From assembly GCA_045046905.1 (NCBI GenBank), contig JASFYU010000065.1:1-24630 (forward strand): a stretch of 24,630 nucleotides of DNA, given 5' to 3'. How positions within the stretch are numbered: the first letter of the stretch is position 1; each line of letters starts with the position of its first letter. The position numbers were made by a program, and so were the translations under genes. Of this stretch, positions 9,201-16,617 are shown one piece after another. Under the pieces are notes generated by a model. That model made no database searches. It was given only the letters and a program-made list of their open reading frames with translations, and had not been told where the DNA came from. Origin of the DNA: JASFYU01 sp045046905 (GTDB lineage: Bacteria; Bacteroidota; Bacteroidia; Flavobacteriales; Flavobacteriaceae).

Positions 9201-9599
9201 TTGTTAATCTACAAGTTCGAGGCTTTTGAACTTTTCAAAAGCATGATAGATAGCGTAAACAAAGAAGTGGTCTCTTTCTTGTACAAAGGAGAGCTGCCAA
9301 GTGGCAACCCCAATGAAATACAAGAAGCGGCCAACTTACGTAGGCCCAAGGAAAACCTACAGACCAGTAAAGAGGAAATACCGAACAGCGATGAACTCGC
9401 CGCTCGGAACCGCGCAGTAGGACAAAATCAAGGACAAAGGCCACAAGTAACCGAAACCATTGTTCGCGAACGACCCAAGATTGGCCGTAATGAACGAGTG
9501 ACCATAAAAAATGTACTGTCAGGTGAAAGTAAAACAGTCAAATATAAACAAGCCGAGCCCCTATTAAACAAAGGCGAATGGGTTTTGATTGAAGATTAG
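6237..9599 (+). CDS. secA: Preprotein translocase ATPase SecA
   Basis: SecA is the ATP-driven motor that pushes unfolded precursors through SecYEG. Motor domain features: Walker A MHTGEGKT (192-199), IVDEVDSVLVDDARTPL (298-314) carrying the DEVD Walker B, TNMAGRGTD near 685, and GRSGRQGDPGSSQF near 723. At 1120 residues it is longer than the about 900-residue enterobacterial protein; extra sequence sits near 60-100 and 330-420, as in other Bacteroidota. The C-terminus ends ...LLNKGEWVLIED without the zinc-binding CxC motif that E. coli SecA uses for SecB, again usual for this phylum. The ATG at 6237 was chosen because it gives the normal MSFINSVLKAF opening. No clear promoter consensus was identified in the 168 bases between the DUF2795 terminator and this start. 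Confidence 0.98.
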   Translation: MSFINSVLKAFVGDKSKKDVKELQPLVDKIKSFEGAMVALSHDELRKKTVDFKKRILDDCKEVNDKIAELQREVKTSTDIDKNEDIYAEIDTLKEEAYTVSENTLNDILPEAFAVIKETARRFVDNETMTVTASEYDRLLSGDKEYVTLNGDSAIWRNSWNAAGKEVIWDMVHYDVQLIGGICLHQGKIAEMHTGEGKTLVATLPLYLNALPGKGTHLVTVNDYLAKRDSAWMAPIFQFHGLSVDCIDYHKPNSEGRRAAYNADITYGTNNEFGFDYLRDNMAHTPKDLVQRPHHYAIVDEVDSVLVDDARTPLIISGPVPEGDRHEFNELKPKVGDIVQKQRQHLTGVLAECKKLISEGDSKEGGFLLLRVHRGLPKNKALIKFLSEEGVKQLLQKTENFYMQDNNREMPKVDEDLLFVIDEKNNQIELTDKGIDYISGEQNRDFFVMPDIGGEIAKIEQQGLDIEKEAELKEELFKDFTIKSERIHTMSQLLKAYTLFEKDVEYVVMENKVMIVDEQTGRIMDGRRYSDGLHQAIEAKENVKIEALTQTFATVTLQNYFRMYNKLSGMTGTAITEAGEFWEIYKLDVMEIPTNRPIVRDDRNDLIYKTKREKYNAIIDEVTKLSADGRPVLIGTTSVEISELLSRMLGIRKVAHNVLNAKLHKKEADVVAEAGKSGIVTIATNMAGRGTDIKLAEEVKKAGGLAIVGTERHDSRRVDRQLRGRSGRQGDPGSSQFYVSLEDNLMRLFGSDRVAKMMDRMGLEEGEVIQHSMMTKSIERAQKKVEENNFGVRKRLLEYDDVMNAQREVVYKRRRHAIQGERLKVDIANMVYDTCEIVTDTNKAASDYKNFEFELIKYFSITSPVSEEEFEKMSVQEVSNAVYKSAYDYYLDKMERNAQTAFPVIKKVYEDNSNTFERIVVPFTDGIKSLNVVTNLKEAYESDGKQLVNDFEKNITLAIIDDAWKTHLRKMDELKQSVQLAVHEQKDPLLIYKFEAFELFKSMIDSVNKEVVSFLYKGELPSGNPNEIQEAANLRRPKENLQTSKEEIPNSDELAARNRAVGQNQGQRPQVTETIVRERPKIGRNERVTIKNVLSGESKTVKYKQAEPLLNKGEWVLIED

Positions 9600-10140
9600 C
9601 AACTTCGCCTTATACGCTGAAGAGAATCTGAAAAATCGCCATACATCGGCATTACGAATCTTTCGACACTTGTAATCACACGAGACCGTGAAAGGAAGTA
9701 GGCAGGAAATCGAACTACTCAAGACCAGTTAAACTTGATTACTACGAACCTTTTTATGAGGAGTACAGCGATGTAATAATCTCTTTCGCCAGTAAGATTT
9801 AACAGACTGGTTACTGTGTTTGCAAGAACGTTAAACTAAACTTTTCCAATAGGCAGTTTTATTTTATATAGCTATACCTACGACTAAGGAGCATAAAATA
9901 GACCGCTTATTTCACACAACTGATATAGCTCCAGCTCAGTATCCAAAGGTAATGGCCTCAGCTCATCGTATATCGCTAATCTTCAAAACCCTCAGCAGAA
10001 TTACGACCGAAAACGGGGCAAAGTCTATTCAGCCACAGCTATTCGGGTACTACATGTACGACTTGTTTTTTTTATAACACAAACATGTTTAGTTTTACTA
10101 AAATTTTTAGCCATAACACTTCCATTAAAATCAGTTTGTA
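9600..10140. other. Gene-free stretch with degenerate repeat
   Basis: No frame of credible length or recognisable similarity exists in these 541 bases on either strand. A degenerate REP-like motif (9765-9786) is embedded, and the sequence around 9640-9800 has palindrome-rich, CG-interrupted composition like the intergenic repeats at 21.4 kb. The last 80 bases are AT-rich and should hold the promoter of the sensor kinase, but no clean TTG-N19-TAnnTTTG pair was found. Confidence 0.6.
9765..9786. repeat. Degenerate REP-like motif
   Basis: Partner of 4199-4219: both read acagcg, a variable few bases, then gtaa(taa)tctcttt. It lies in the secA-to-kinase gap and is likely a decayed copy of an intergenic palindromic repeat family. 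Confidence 0.35.
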
Positions 10141-11355
10141 ATGCAACGTAGAACAATAGATGCAGAACGCTTACGAGATAAAATCAACTTAATTCTTAGC
10201 GTAAATTATATTTCTTCAGCACTTGCCGTAGTACTTTTTTTCGCTTGTCTCTTTTTTTTGAACATCACTCGTATAATACCGTATACATTTTTAATTTTTG
10301 GTATTGCTAATCTCGTAAATACACTAGTCTTCAGGTATCACAAAATTCTGATGATTACATATAACATATCGTCGGTCATGGCCTTAATATGTACTTTCAT
10401 CATTACTTTATATAGCGGAGGAATTAACAGCCCTTTTATCTTCACCCTAGCACTTGTTGTTTTTGCTGGTTATGTAACCACTCGTCAATACGGGCAAATG
10501 TATTTAAATCTGATTTTCTTTTTGGTGATTTTAATCTATTCTCAGAGTATTCCTGACTTTACTTTTACCGAAAATGTTGTTCCGCCCGAATCTCGAAACC
10601 TATTCAGTTTTTTATGTGTATTATTTGCAGTATATCTATTGGGTAACGTTTTTGGAAAAAACCTGTTGCGAACCCACCACAGACTATACAAGTCAAAAAT
10701 GGCCCTTGTGGAGCAAATGAAGGAAAGAGACATTCTTCTTAAAGAAATTCATCATAGGGTAAAAAACAACCTACAGACCGTATCGAGTTTGCTGAGCTTA
10801 CAATCACGAAATATAGAAGATGTAAAAATGAAGCATCTAATAAAAAGTAGCCAGAACAGGGTCATTTCAATGGCCATGATACACGAAATGCTCTATATGC
10901 GCGACAACCTTTCAAAAATCGAGTACAAGTCATACGTGCAAGAACTTTCGGAACATCTGGTGCGTTCGATTAAAGGCTCCGATAGCAAAGTCGTGGTAAA
11001 CATTGATATTGACGATATAAAATTAAATATGGATACCGCAATACCTCTAGGCCTATTAATCAATGAGACCATCACCAATGCTCTCAAATATGGATTTAAA
11101 GATGATTCTAAAGGTGAGATCCGCATTGAGCTTAAAAAAGGAAATAATGCCGATTATGTATTGTACATTGGTGACAATGGGGTCGGGTTTTCCGAAACTA
11201 TTACCCCTAACAGTACAAAATCATTAGGCTTGAAATTGATTCATAATCTAGCGAAACAACTAAAGGGATCTATTACTAGAGACTATACTAAAAAAGGCAC
11301 CTACTATATCTTAAAATTCAAGGAAATTGGTCATCAACTCCATACCGTCGCATAA
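10141..11355 (+). CDS. Sensor histidine kinase (HisKA_2 / HATPase_c)
   Basis: A 404-residue membrane kinase. Residues about 15-180 form some six hydrophobic segments with little extracellular sequence, a membrane-embedded sensor. The phosphoacceptor box is ILLKEIHHRVKNNLQTVSSL (from about 198), the HisKA_2 pattern with HHRVKNNLQ. The ATP-binding domain shows the N box LLINETITNALKYGF, the G1 motif IGDNGVGF and a SLGLKLIHNLAKQL G2 region. No response regulator follows, so its partner is encoded elsewhere or the kinase is an orphan. HisKA_2 kinases typically signal to single-domain or LytTR/other regulators; which one is unknown here. The gene stands alone between two gaps. Confidence 0.92.
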   Translation: MQRRTIDAERLRDKINLILSVNYISSALAVVLFFACLFFLNITRIIPYTFLIFGIANLVNTLVFRYHKILMITYNISSVMALICTFIITLYSGGINSPFIFTLALVVFAGYVTTRQYGQMYLNLIFFLVILIYSQSIPDFTFTENVVPPESRNLFSFLCVLFAVYLLGNVFGKNLLRTHHRLYKSKMALVEQMKERDILLKEIHHRVKNNLQTVSSLLSLQSRNIEDVKMKHLIKSSQNRVISMAMIHEMLYMRDNLSKIEYKSYVQELSEHLVRSIKGSDSKVVVNIDIDDIKLNMDTAIPLGLLINETITNALKYGFKDDSKGEIRIELKKGNNADYVLYIGDNGVGFSETITPNSTKSLGLKLIHNLAKQLKGSITRDYTKKGTYYILKFKEIGHQLHTVA

Positions 11356-11361
11356 AATTTG

Positions 11362-11400
11362 CAATTCAAAAAGTAATTCTTTTTATTACGTATTGAATTG
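11362..11400 (+). terminator. Hairpin after the sensor kinase
   Basis: The arms 11362-11377 (caattcaaaaagtaat) and 11385-11400 (attacgtattgaattg) pair at 14 of 16 positions around a short T-rich loop. It begins 6 bases after the kinase stop. There is no T run behind it, so it could be a terminator helped by Rho or an mRNA-stabilising hairpin. Confidence 0.5.
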
Positions 11401-11484
11401 ACCAAACAGCAAGCAATAGATACACAGGCCATTATCAAAAATCAGCTCTTCCCCTTTTAATCAAAAGAGACGGTCTTTATGTAC

Positions 11485-11598
11485 TTATTTATTTTTTACA
11501 GGCACTTTCAAAGGTCGTAAAACACCTTTTGTTTTAGGGAATAAAACCATGTGGGTAAACACTAAAACTGCGGGTACTAAAATTGTAAATAGAATCAT
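11485..11598 (-). CDS. Possible small membrane peptide (37 aa)
   Basis: ATG at 11598 opens MILFTILVPAVLVFTHMVLF, followed by a basic tail PKTKGVLRPLKVPVKNK and a TAA. A hydrophobic helix plus a positive tail is plausible for a short inner-membrane peptide, and the frame is the only sensible content of the 298-base gap between the kinase and the small secreted protein gene. There is no homology to cite and no clear ribosome binding site, so it may be chance. Confidence 0.35.
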   Translation of the reverse strand: MILFTILVPAVLVFTHMVLFPKTKGVLRPLKVPVKNK

Positions 11599-11653
11599 AA
11601 TCAAGTATGTTTACATTAACTAAGTAGCGCGTTAATAATTATAAAATTTACGC

Positions 11654-11911
11654 TTAGACCAATTTAACCCAGTTTCTTTTTGTAGTAAAAGCCAAAGCTT
11701 TTTTTATCCTAGAGTTTTTAAATTTGCACAAACGTGCTATACTTTTTTCTTTAACCGTTTCCACTTCTTCATCAGTAGCAGTACCGATAGTCCCACTATC
11801 CAAAACAACACCCATTTCAATACGTTGAACTTTATCATGGCTTTCTATATTTTGCGCCAGGGCCATAGCTCCGAAGCTGAATACAAATGTCAAGGTCAAA
11901 ATAGCTTTCAT
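11654..11911 (-). CDS. Small secreted protein, paralogue 1 (85 aa)
   Basis: The protein has a signal peptide (MKAILTLTFVFSFGAMALAQ, cleavage after ALAQ or ALA), a short acidic middle, and a basic C-terminus IARLCKFKNSRIKKALAFTT followed by KRNWVKLV. This tail matches the two copies at 16255 and 18551 (VARLYKFKNSKVKKALSFTT, KRNKAKLA). It is the most divergent member: the middle part differs and the conserved Tyr of RLYKF is Cys. The tail type is widespread in flavobacteria but has no assigned function that I know. Its 173-nt upstream region aligns without gaps to those of the other two copies. Confidence 0.8.
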   Translation of the reverse strand: MKAILTLTFVFSFGAMALAQNIESHDKVQRIEMGVVLDSGTIGTATDEEVETVKEKSIARLCKFKNSRIKKALAFTTKRNWVKLV

Positions 11912-12006
11912 GTCTTACGATTGGGTATATAAATATAACCCCAATATCGGGCTCAACATGGTCGTAAATCGCTGAACAGCAGCTATTTTCGCTTAGCTAA
12001 AAAAGC

Positions 12007-12055
12007 TTAGATAAAGTGTAAAAAAAGCTCGGTGAATGTATTTTGACCTAGAAAC
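12007..12055 (-). promoter_or_regulatory. 49-nt conserved upstream element, copy 1
   Basis: It aligns without gaps to 16569-16617, with 40 of 49 positions identical, although the genes downstream are diverged. Its near edge lies exactly 96 nt from the ATG in all three copies. It contains ctcggtgaa and agataaagtgt. It may be the promoter or operator of the small secreted protein genes, or the far end of a structured leader. Confidence 0.6.
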
Positions 12056-12187
12056 CGCTTACCGATGGGTTTAGCTTTTCATCGACAGAAATAGGTAGCT
12101 ATGATAGTAGGCAGACACCTAATTATTAAGAGTCTAAAGGGTGACCCATGAAAATAATTTGGTTTTTCATAAGCCACTTTAGTGGTT

Positions 12188-14746
12188 CTATGTGGTTTCT
12201 TTACGTAACACTTCCAAAGGTGGACTGTGGATGACGCTACGACTGTTAGAAAGTCCTATCAACAATACCAAAAGGGTAATTCCTGGAAACACCACCAAAA
12301 AAGGCACCCATGAAGGAGTAAAAACCGTTTTGAATACAAAGACCGCCAATAACTGACTGCTGATCAATGACAAGAGAATTCCGATTGCGCTACCTATAAC
12401 CCCCAAATACAAATATTCTAAGGCAGTAATATTCAGGATCTGTCTACTTTGTGCACCAAGTGTTCGCAATAGTACGTTTTCCTTGATCCGTTGATACTTA
12501 CTCGTGCGAACCGACCCTATCAGTACAATGACACCGGTAAGAATACTAAAAAACGCCATAAAGTTGATGACCCAAGAAATTTTATCAAGAATACCCTGAA
12601 TAACGGTCAACAGCTGTCGCAAATCGATAATCGAAACGGTCGGAAACCTCCGCACAAGCTCTTTTTGTATGTGTGCCGAAATTTTCTCATCGGGGGCATT
12701 TGTGGTCAATACGTAAAACTGTGGGGCCTTCTCCAATACTCCTTTAGGAAAAACAATCGAGAAATTCAATTGCATGCGGCCCCAATCTACAGCACGAATA
12801 CTACCTACAACAGTCTGCATTAGCACACCCTGCACGTTAAAAGTGAGGCTATCGCCTACGACCACCTGTGCATCTCGCGCCACGTTATCTGATAAGGATA
12901 TAGGTATAAGGCCATTATTCATGGTGAATTCAGGAGTGAATTTACCAGAGTCCAAGGTTTCTGAAGTATTCAAAGAATCGCGATAGGTCACTCGAAATTC
13001 ATGATTTAGTATCCATTGATTGATTGTAGAGGTAGAATCTTGCCTAATGGTATTGGCAAGCCTTCCCTTTATACGATGTATCCTCATGGTGATAATGGGA
13101 ATATTATCCAATACCGATAGCCCCTTTTCGGTAATAATCTTGGCCACGGCTTCTCTCTCTTCGGTCTGCACATCTATCAAAATAATATTAGGTGATCTTG
13201 AACTCGCCCCTAAAGAGGTTTTTGCCAGTAAAATGTCTTTTGTAAAATATAGCGTACTGATTAGGAACGTTCCTACTCCAATGGCCACTAGCAACACCAT
13301 GGTCTGATTATTTGGCCGAAAAAGGTTCAACAGACTTTGGCGAGTACTAAAACTCCATGAGGAAGGAAAGTATTTTTTTATCATTTTCATGAACAAGATA
13401 GCAGTCCCCGCTAAAATGGAAAAAACCACTAAAATACCTACCACAAAAGCCAATGCATTACGCAGATTATCTAGTAGCCAAAACGAAAAGATAAAAATAA
13501 AGGTCATTATAGCCAGTAAAACCAAAATATTGGCTTTTTTTGATTTGTTTTGCACATTTTCCTGTATTCGTAATACTTGCAAGGGCGAGACATACCAAGT
13601 ACTCAACAAGGGCGAAAGTGCAAATAGCAAAGACATAAAAACGCCCAATACCAACCCCGTAACAATGGGTTGTAATGTTACTCGAAGTTCAACATCGAAC
13701 TGAATAAGATCCTGTAGAAATAGGGGAAACAACTGTTGAAGGAGTATGCCCAATGTTGTACCGATAAGCCCTCCGACCAGACCCATTACAGCAATCTGAA
13801 TAAGATAGATCAAGAAGGTTTGTTTTCGAGTCGCTCCAAGACATTTGAGTACTGCAATAGCATTTAATTTTTCCTTGATATAAATGTGTACCGAGCTGGC
13901 AATACCCACACACCCTAATAAAAGGGCGATAAAAGCAACAAGATTCAAAAATTTTCCGAAATTTTCATATCGGCGACCTAGTTGTCTACCTCTAGAGATA
14001 TGGGTATCGAGATCGGCATTTTCGGCATCGAGCAATGGATCCACTATTTTATCTAAGCGATCTAGGTCTTGATCAGGTTTGGCAACAAAATAGTGAATGT
14101 ACTCTACCCGGCTTCCTATTTGTACGAGTCCTGTTGCATTGATAAGGCGATTGGGAATAAGTACCGGCGGTGCCACGGAAGCCGAAATACCCCCACTACC
14201 CGGTGCCGAAACCAAAGACCCCACAATGGGCAGGCTTATATTACCTATTTTAATCGAGTCCTTTGGGTTTATATCATATTGGAGCATCAGGGTAGCATCG
14301 ACCAAGGCCCCACCGAGTTTTTGGTATTCGTTTGCCGCCGATTCGGGTTTTGTTTCAAGCGTACCATAAAATGGGTATTCACCATCAATACCACGAACCT
14401 CTACCAATTTAGTGGCTCCATTTTTTAAAAAAACGGCCATCGACGGAAAATTAATTTCCCTCCCATCGGCACCACCCAAAGAATCGATAATAAGCTGTAC
14501 TTTTTCATTTGGGGGGTGATTGCTATCGATAAGAAAATCGGCACCCATAAGAGATTTCGATTGTAAGGTGATATTCTGTTCGAGATTCTTACTAAAAGAT
14601 TGGATAGATACTACGGCTGCAATGCCCAAGATAATAGAAGCCATAAACAGCAATAAGCGTTTTCCACTCGCCCTACCATCACGCCATGCCATTCTTAGTA
14701 GCCAATCAAATCTTGCTTTTGAAGTTTTCAGAGATGTTTTATTCAC
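12188..14746 (-). CDS. ABC transporter permease, FtsX/MacB superfamily (YbbP-like)
   Basis: The 852-residue protein starts MNKTSLKTSKARFDWLLRMA, has a first membrane helix near 30-50 (LLLFMASIILGIAAVVSI), a large periplasmic domain, three helices around 265-385 (FtsX unit 1), a further helix pair around 405-450, a second periplasmic domain, and three C-terminal helices about 720-840 (FtsX unit 2). This two-unit layout is that of E. coli YbbP. The start overlaps the stop of the upstream ATPase gene by 4 bases, so the two form one exporter. The substrate of YbbAP-type systems is not firmly known; extraction of hydrophobic compounds from the inner membrane for the divergent TesA-like esterase has been proposed on context. 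Confidence 0.9.
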   Translation of the reverse strand: MNKTSLKTSKARFDWLLRMAWRDGRASGKRLLLFMASIILGIAAVVSIQSFSKNLEQNITLQSKSLMGADFLIDSNHPPNEKVQLIIDSLGGADGREINFPSMAVFLKNGATKLVEVRGIDGEYPFYGTLETKPESAANEYQKLGGALVDATLMLQYDINPKDSIKIGNISLPIVGSLVSAPGSGGISASVAPPVLIPNRLINATGLVQIGSRVEYIHYFVAKPDQDLDRLDKIVDPLLDAENADLDTHISRGRQLGRRYENFGKFLNLVAFIALLLGCVGIASSVHIYIKEKLNAIAVLKCLGATRKQTFLIYLIQIAVMGLVGGLIGTTLGILLQQLFPLFLQDLIQFDVELRVTLQPIVTGLVLGVFMSLLFALSPLLSTWYVSPLQVLRIQENVQNKSKKANILVLLAIMTFIFIFSFWLLDNLRNALAFVVGILVVFSILAGTAILFMKMIKKYFPSSWSFSTRQSLLNLFRPNNQTMVLLVAIGVGTFLISTLYFTKDILLAKTSLGASSRSPNIILIDVQTEEREAVAKIITEKGLSVLDNIPIITMRIHRIKGRLANTIRQDSTSTINQWILNHEFRVTYRDSLNTSETLDSGKFTPEFTMNNGLIPISLSDNVARDAQVVVGDSLTFNVQGVLMQTVVGSIRAVDWGRMQLNFSIVFPKGVLEKAPQFYVLTTNAPDEKISAHIQKELVRRFPTVSIIDLRQLLTVIQGILDKISWVINFMAFFSILTGVIVLIGSVRTSKYQRIKENVLLRTLGAQSRQILNITALEYLYLGVIGSAIGILLSLISSQLLAVFVFKTVFTPSWVPFLVVFPGITLLVLLIGLSNSRSVIHSPPLEVLRKETT

Positions 14747-15432
14747 AATACTTTGGTCAGCTCGTTTGTCATTATTCTGCCTCCTTTTAATCTTAAAATA
14801 CGTTGGTTTCTTTTTGCTAGATCCAAATCATGAGAAACAATAATCAGGGTGGTACCCGCTTCTTTATTCAGGTCGAATAAAAGTTGTACTACTTTTTCCC
14901 CGGTATCCTCGTCCAAATTCCCCGTAGGTTCATCAGCAAAAAGTATAGAAGGTGTATTGGAGAAAGCTCGGGCCAAAGCAACACGTTGCTGTTCACCACC
15001 AGAAAGTTGTGAAGGATAATGGTGAAAACGATCTGACAGGCCTACTTTGCCCAATAGTTCTCTTCCGATTTTACTCGCATTTTTGGCCCCCTGTAATTCT
15101 AAGGGCACAATAACATTTTCCAGAGCTGTTAGGGTCTGTAGCAATTGGAAATTCTGAAAAATAAAGCCCACTTCTCTGTTTCGCAAAAGTGCACGTTCAT
15201 CTTCATTCTGCCTACCGAGGTCTATTCCACAGAGTTCTATTGTGCCAAAATCGGGCCTGTCTAATCCGGCACAAAGCCCTAATAATGTGGTTTTACCACT
15301 TCCCGAGGTGCCGACAATGGCAAAGGTAGACCCCTGCTCCACGTCAAAGGAGATATCGTCTAATACAATCAATTTTTTTGACCCACTTACATAGGTCTTC
15401 TTAAGCTTGCGTACCTTTAATATCTTTGTCAT
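14743..15432 (-). CDS. ABC transporter ATP-binding protein (YbbA/LolD-type)
   Basis: A 229-residue ATPase of the MacB/LolD class. Walker A is GTSGSGKTT (41-49), Q loop FIFQNFQLLQ near 90-99, signature LSGGEQQRVALARA (143-156), Walker B ILFADEPTGNLD (163-174), and the switch His is in VSHD. It is first in a two-gene minus-strand operon with the YbbP-like permease (4-base overlap). The intergenic space to the divergent tesA-like gene is only 74 bases, so both promoters share it. Confidence 0.93.
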   Translation of the reverse strand: MTKILKVRKLKKTYVSGSKKLIVLDDISFDVEQGSTFAIVGTSGSGKTTLLGLCAGLDRPDFGTIELCGIDLGRQNEDERALLRNREVGFIFQNFQLLQTLTALENVIVPLELQGAKNASKIGRELLGKVGLSDRFHHYPSQLSGGEQQRVALARAFSNTPSILFADEPTGNLDEDTGEKVVQLLFDLNKEAGTTLIIVSHDLDLAKRNQRILRLKGGRIMTNELTKVL

Positions 15433-15506
15433 TTAATTTGTCTTGAAATCATATTGTCAAAGAGAGCAAAATAAGCAAATGATTTTAATTTTTAGACTCC
15501 AACACT

Positions 15507-16196
15507 ATGCGAGAAGTATTAAAGTTTAGTTATTTTTTGATTTTTATCGTATTGCTTTCCTGTGGAAACAATACTAAGAAAGAAGTTGAGAATAGTACCC
15601 TTGATGATAAAGGCGTAAAAAATGAAGTTTCAAAAGACACCGAGGGTAAAGTAATCCTATTTTTCGGAAACAGTCTAACCGCAGGATATGGTCTGGATCC
15701 AAAAGAAGCTTTTCCTGCCCTGATACAAAATAGGCTCGATTCATTGAAGCTCAACTATAGGGTCATAAATGCCGGCCTAAGTGGAGAGACCACCTCTGGC
15801 GGAAAAAATAGATTAGACTGGGTGTTAAACCAAAAGGTAGCTATTTTTGTATTGGAACTCGGTGCCAATGATGGCTTACGGGGTATTCCTTTAGAAGAAA
15901 CTAAAATAAACCTTCAGGAAATCATTGATGCGGTGCGTAGCAAAAACCCGAATACCAAAATAATTTTGGCAGGTATGCAGATTCCTCCTAATATGGGTAA
16001 GGACTATACGACCCAATTCAGAACCATCTTTCCTGATCTAGCAGAAAAAAACAAGGTAGACTTGATTCCCTTTTTATTAAATGGAGTTGCCGGTATACCC
16101 GAACTGAATCTAGAAGACGGCATTCACCCTACCGTCGAAGGTCATAAAATTGTAGTCAATAATGTATGGAGTATCTTAAAATATATGGTTCAATAG
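15507..16196 (+). CDS. SGNH-hydrolase lipoprotein, TesA-like arylesterase/thioesterase
   Basis: A 229-residue envelope hydrolase with a lipoprotein signal (LIFIVLLSC, Cys19) and a polar linker, then a TesA-type SGNH domain. Visible blocks: FFGNSLTAGYG (52-62, catalytic Ser56; GDSL is GNSL here, as in many flavobacterial relatives), INAGLSGETTSGG (87-99), LELGANDGLRG (116-126) and DGIHPTVEGH (204-213) with Asp204 and His207. It should hydrolyse ester or thioester bonds of acyl substrates in the periplasm. It is divergent from ybbA-ybbP, the same arrangement as tesA/ybbAP in E. coli, which strengthens both calls. Confidence 0.92.
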   Translation: MREVLKFSYFLIFIVLLSCGNNTKKEVENSTLDDKGVKNEVSKDTEGKVILFFGNSLTAGYGLDPKEAFPALIQNRLDSLKLNYRVINAGLSGETTSGGKNRLDWVLNQKVAIFVLELGANDGLRGIPLEETKINLQEIIDAVRSKNPNTKIILAGMQIPPNMGKDYTTQFRTIFPDLAEKNKVDLIPFLLNGVAGIPELNLEDGIHPTVEGHKIVVNNVWSILKYMVQ

Positions 16197-16231
16197 TAAA
16201 TTAGATATTATCAACAAACAAGTTCATATGG

Positions 16232-16273
16232 CAAGGCTAAAGAATCTAACTTGACTAAGCCAATTTAGCCTTG
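16232..16273 (+). terminator. Possible tesA terminator overlapping the next gene's 3' end
   Basis: CAAGGCTAAA (16232-16241) and TTTAGCCTTG (16264-16273) are a perfect 10-bp inverted repeat separated by 22 bases, followed by TTTCTTTTTG. The second arm lies inside the last codons of the opposite-strand small secreted protein gene. It is 35 bases after the tesA-like stop. The duplicate copy at 18.55 kb lacks the upstream arm. Confidence 0.45.
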
Positions 16274-16473
16274 TTTCTTTTTGTAGTAAAAGAAAGTGCC
16301 TTTTTTACCTTAGAATTTTTGAATTTATAAAGACGAGCAACACTGTTCTCCTTAGCAGCAGGAGTAACAATTGTCATTTCAACAGTTTCAATCTTAACTT
16401 CTTCAGAAGCATCCTGAGCCTGAGCGGCTACTCCGATAAAAAGAATGAAGATTAAAGTTGCGATGGTTTTCAT
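16255..16473 (-). CDS. Small secreted protein, paralogue 2 (72 aa)
   Basis: It opens with a signal peptide (MKTIATLIFILFIGVAAQAQ, cleavage after AQA or AQAQ); the mature part of about 52 residues has an acidic start (DASEEVKIETVEM) and a basic tail (ENSVARLYKFKNSKVKKALS, then FTTKRNKAKLA). It differs from paralogue 3 at four residues only (I/V, T/A, V/A, K/N), so the duplication is recent. No enzymatic motif or cysteine is present in the mature part. The basic tail could bind an anionic surface such as peptidoglycan, LPS or nucleic acid, but that is a guess. It is convergent with the tesA-like gene and divergent from the AraC-type regulator. Confidence 0.85.
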   Translation of the reverse strand: MKTIATLIFILFIGVAAQAQDASEEVKIETVEMTIVTPAAKENSVARLYKFKNSKVKKALSFTTKRNKAKLA

Positions 16474-16514
16474 GACTTGCGTTTTGTTATAATAATAACT
16501 CTGGCAAGCGTATT

Positions 16515-16547
16515 TAGGGGGGTCCTGATTCGTTCAAGAACCTCCTA
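16515..16547 (-). promoter_or_regulatory. Potential leader hairpin upstream of paralogue 2
   Basis: The stretch begins tagggggg and ends cctccta; the arms can pair over 7 positions plus two inner blocks (TC with GA, TGA with TCA) around a TTCGT-type loop. It is 42-74 nt before the ATG. One base differs from the copy at 18811-18843, weakening a G-C to a G-T pair in one strand's RNA. It may fold in the 5' leader if transcription starts further upstream. Confidence 0.4.
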
Positions 16548-16568
16548 TTTTCGGTGAAGTGCAACAGC

Positions 16569-16617
16569 TCGGATAAAGTGTGAAAAATGCTCGGTGAACG
16601 TACTGGGACCTAAAAAC
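16569..16617 (-). promoter_or_regulatory. 49-nt conserved upstream element, copy 2, with direct repeats
   Basis: The element begins 96 nt from the ATG. It carries tcggataaa (16569) and tcggtgaac (16591), 22 bases apart; a third tcggtgaa sits just outside at 16551. Repeats two helical turns apart suggest a dimeric activator site. It is conserved in 12007-12055 and 18865-18913. Confidence 0.6.

Noticed and set aside
12171..12187. Small hairpin AAGCCACTTTAGTGGTT after the ybbP-like stop
   Set aside because: Very short stem with a 4-base loop and no T run on the transcript side; weak as a terminator.
14069..14428. 119-residue plus-strand frame in the YbbP-like gene
   Set aside because: It is a shadow of the well-supported minus-strand permease gene, lacking any domain signature or start context.
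16569..16617. LytTR-type operator reading of the direct repeats
   Set aside because: The spacing fits but the repeat units TCGGTGAA do not resemble known LytTR half-sites, and no LytTR regulator is in the window.
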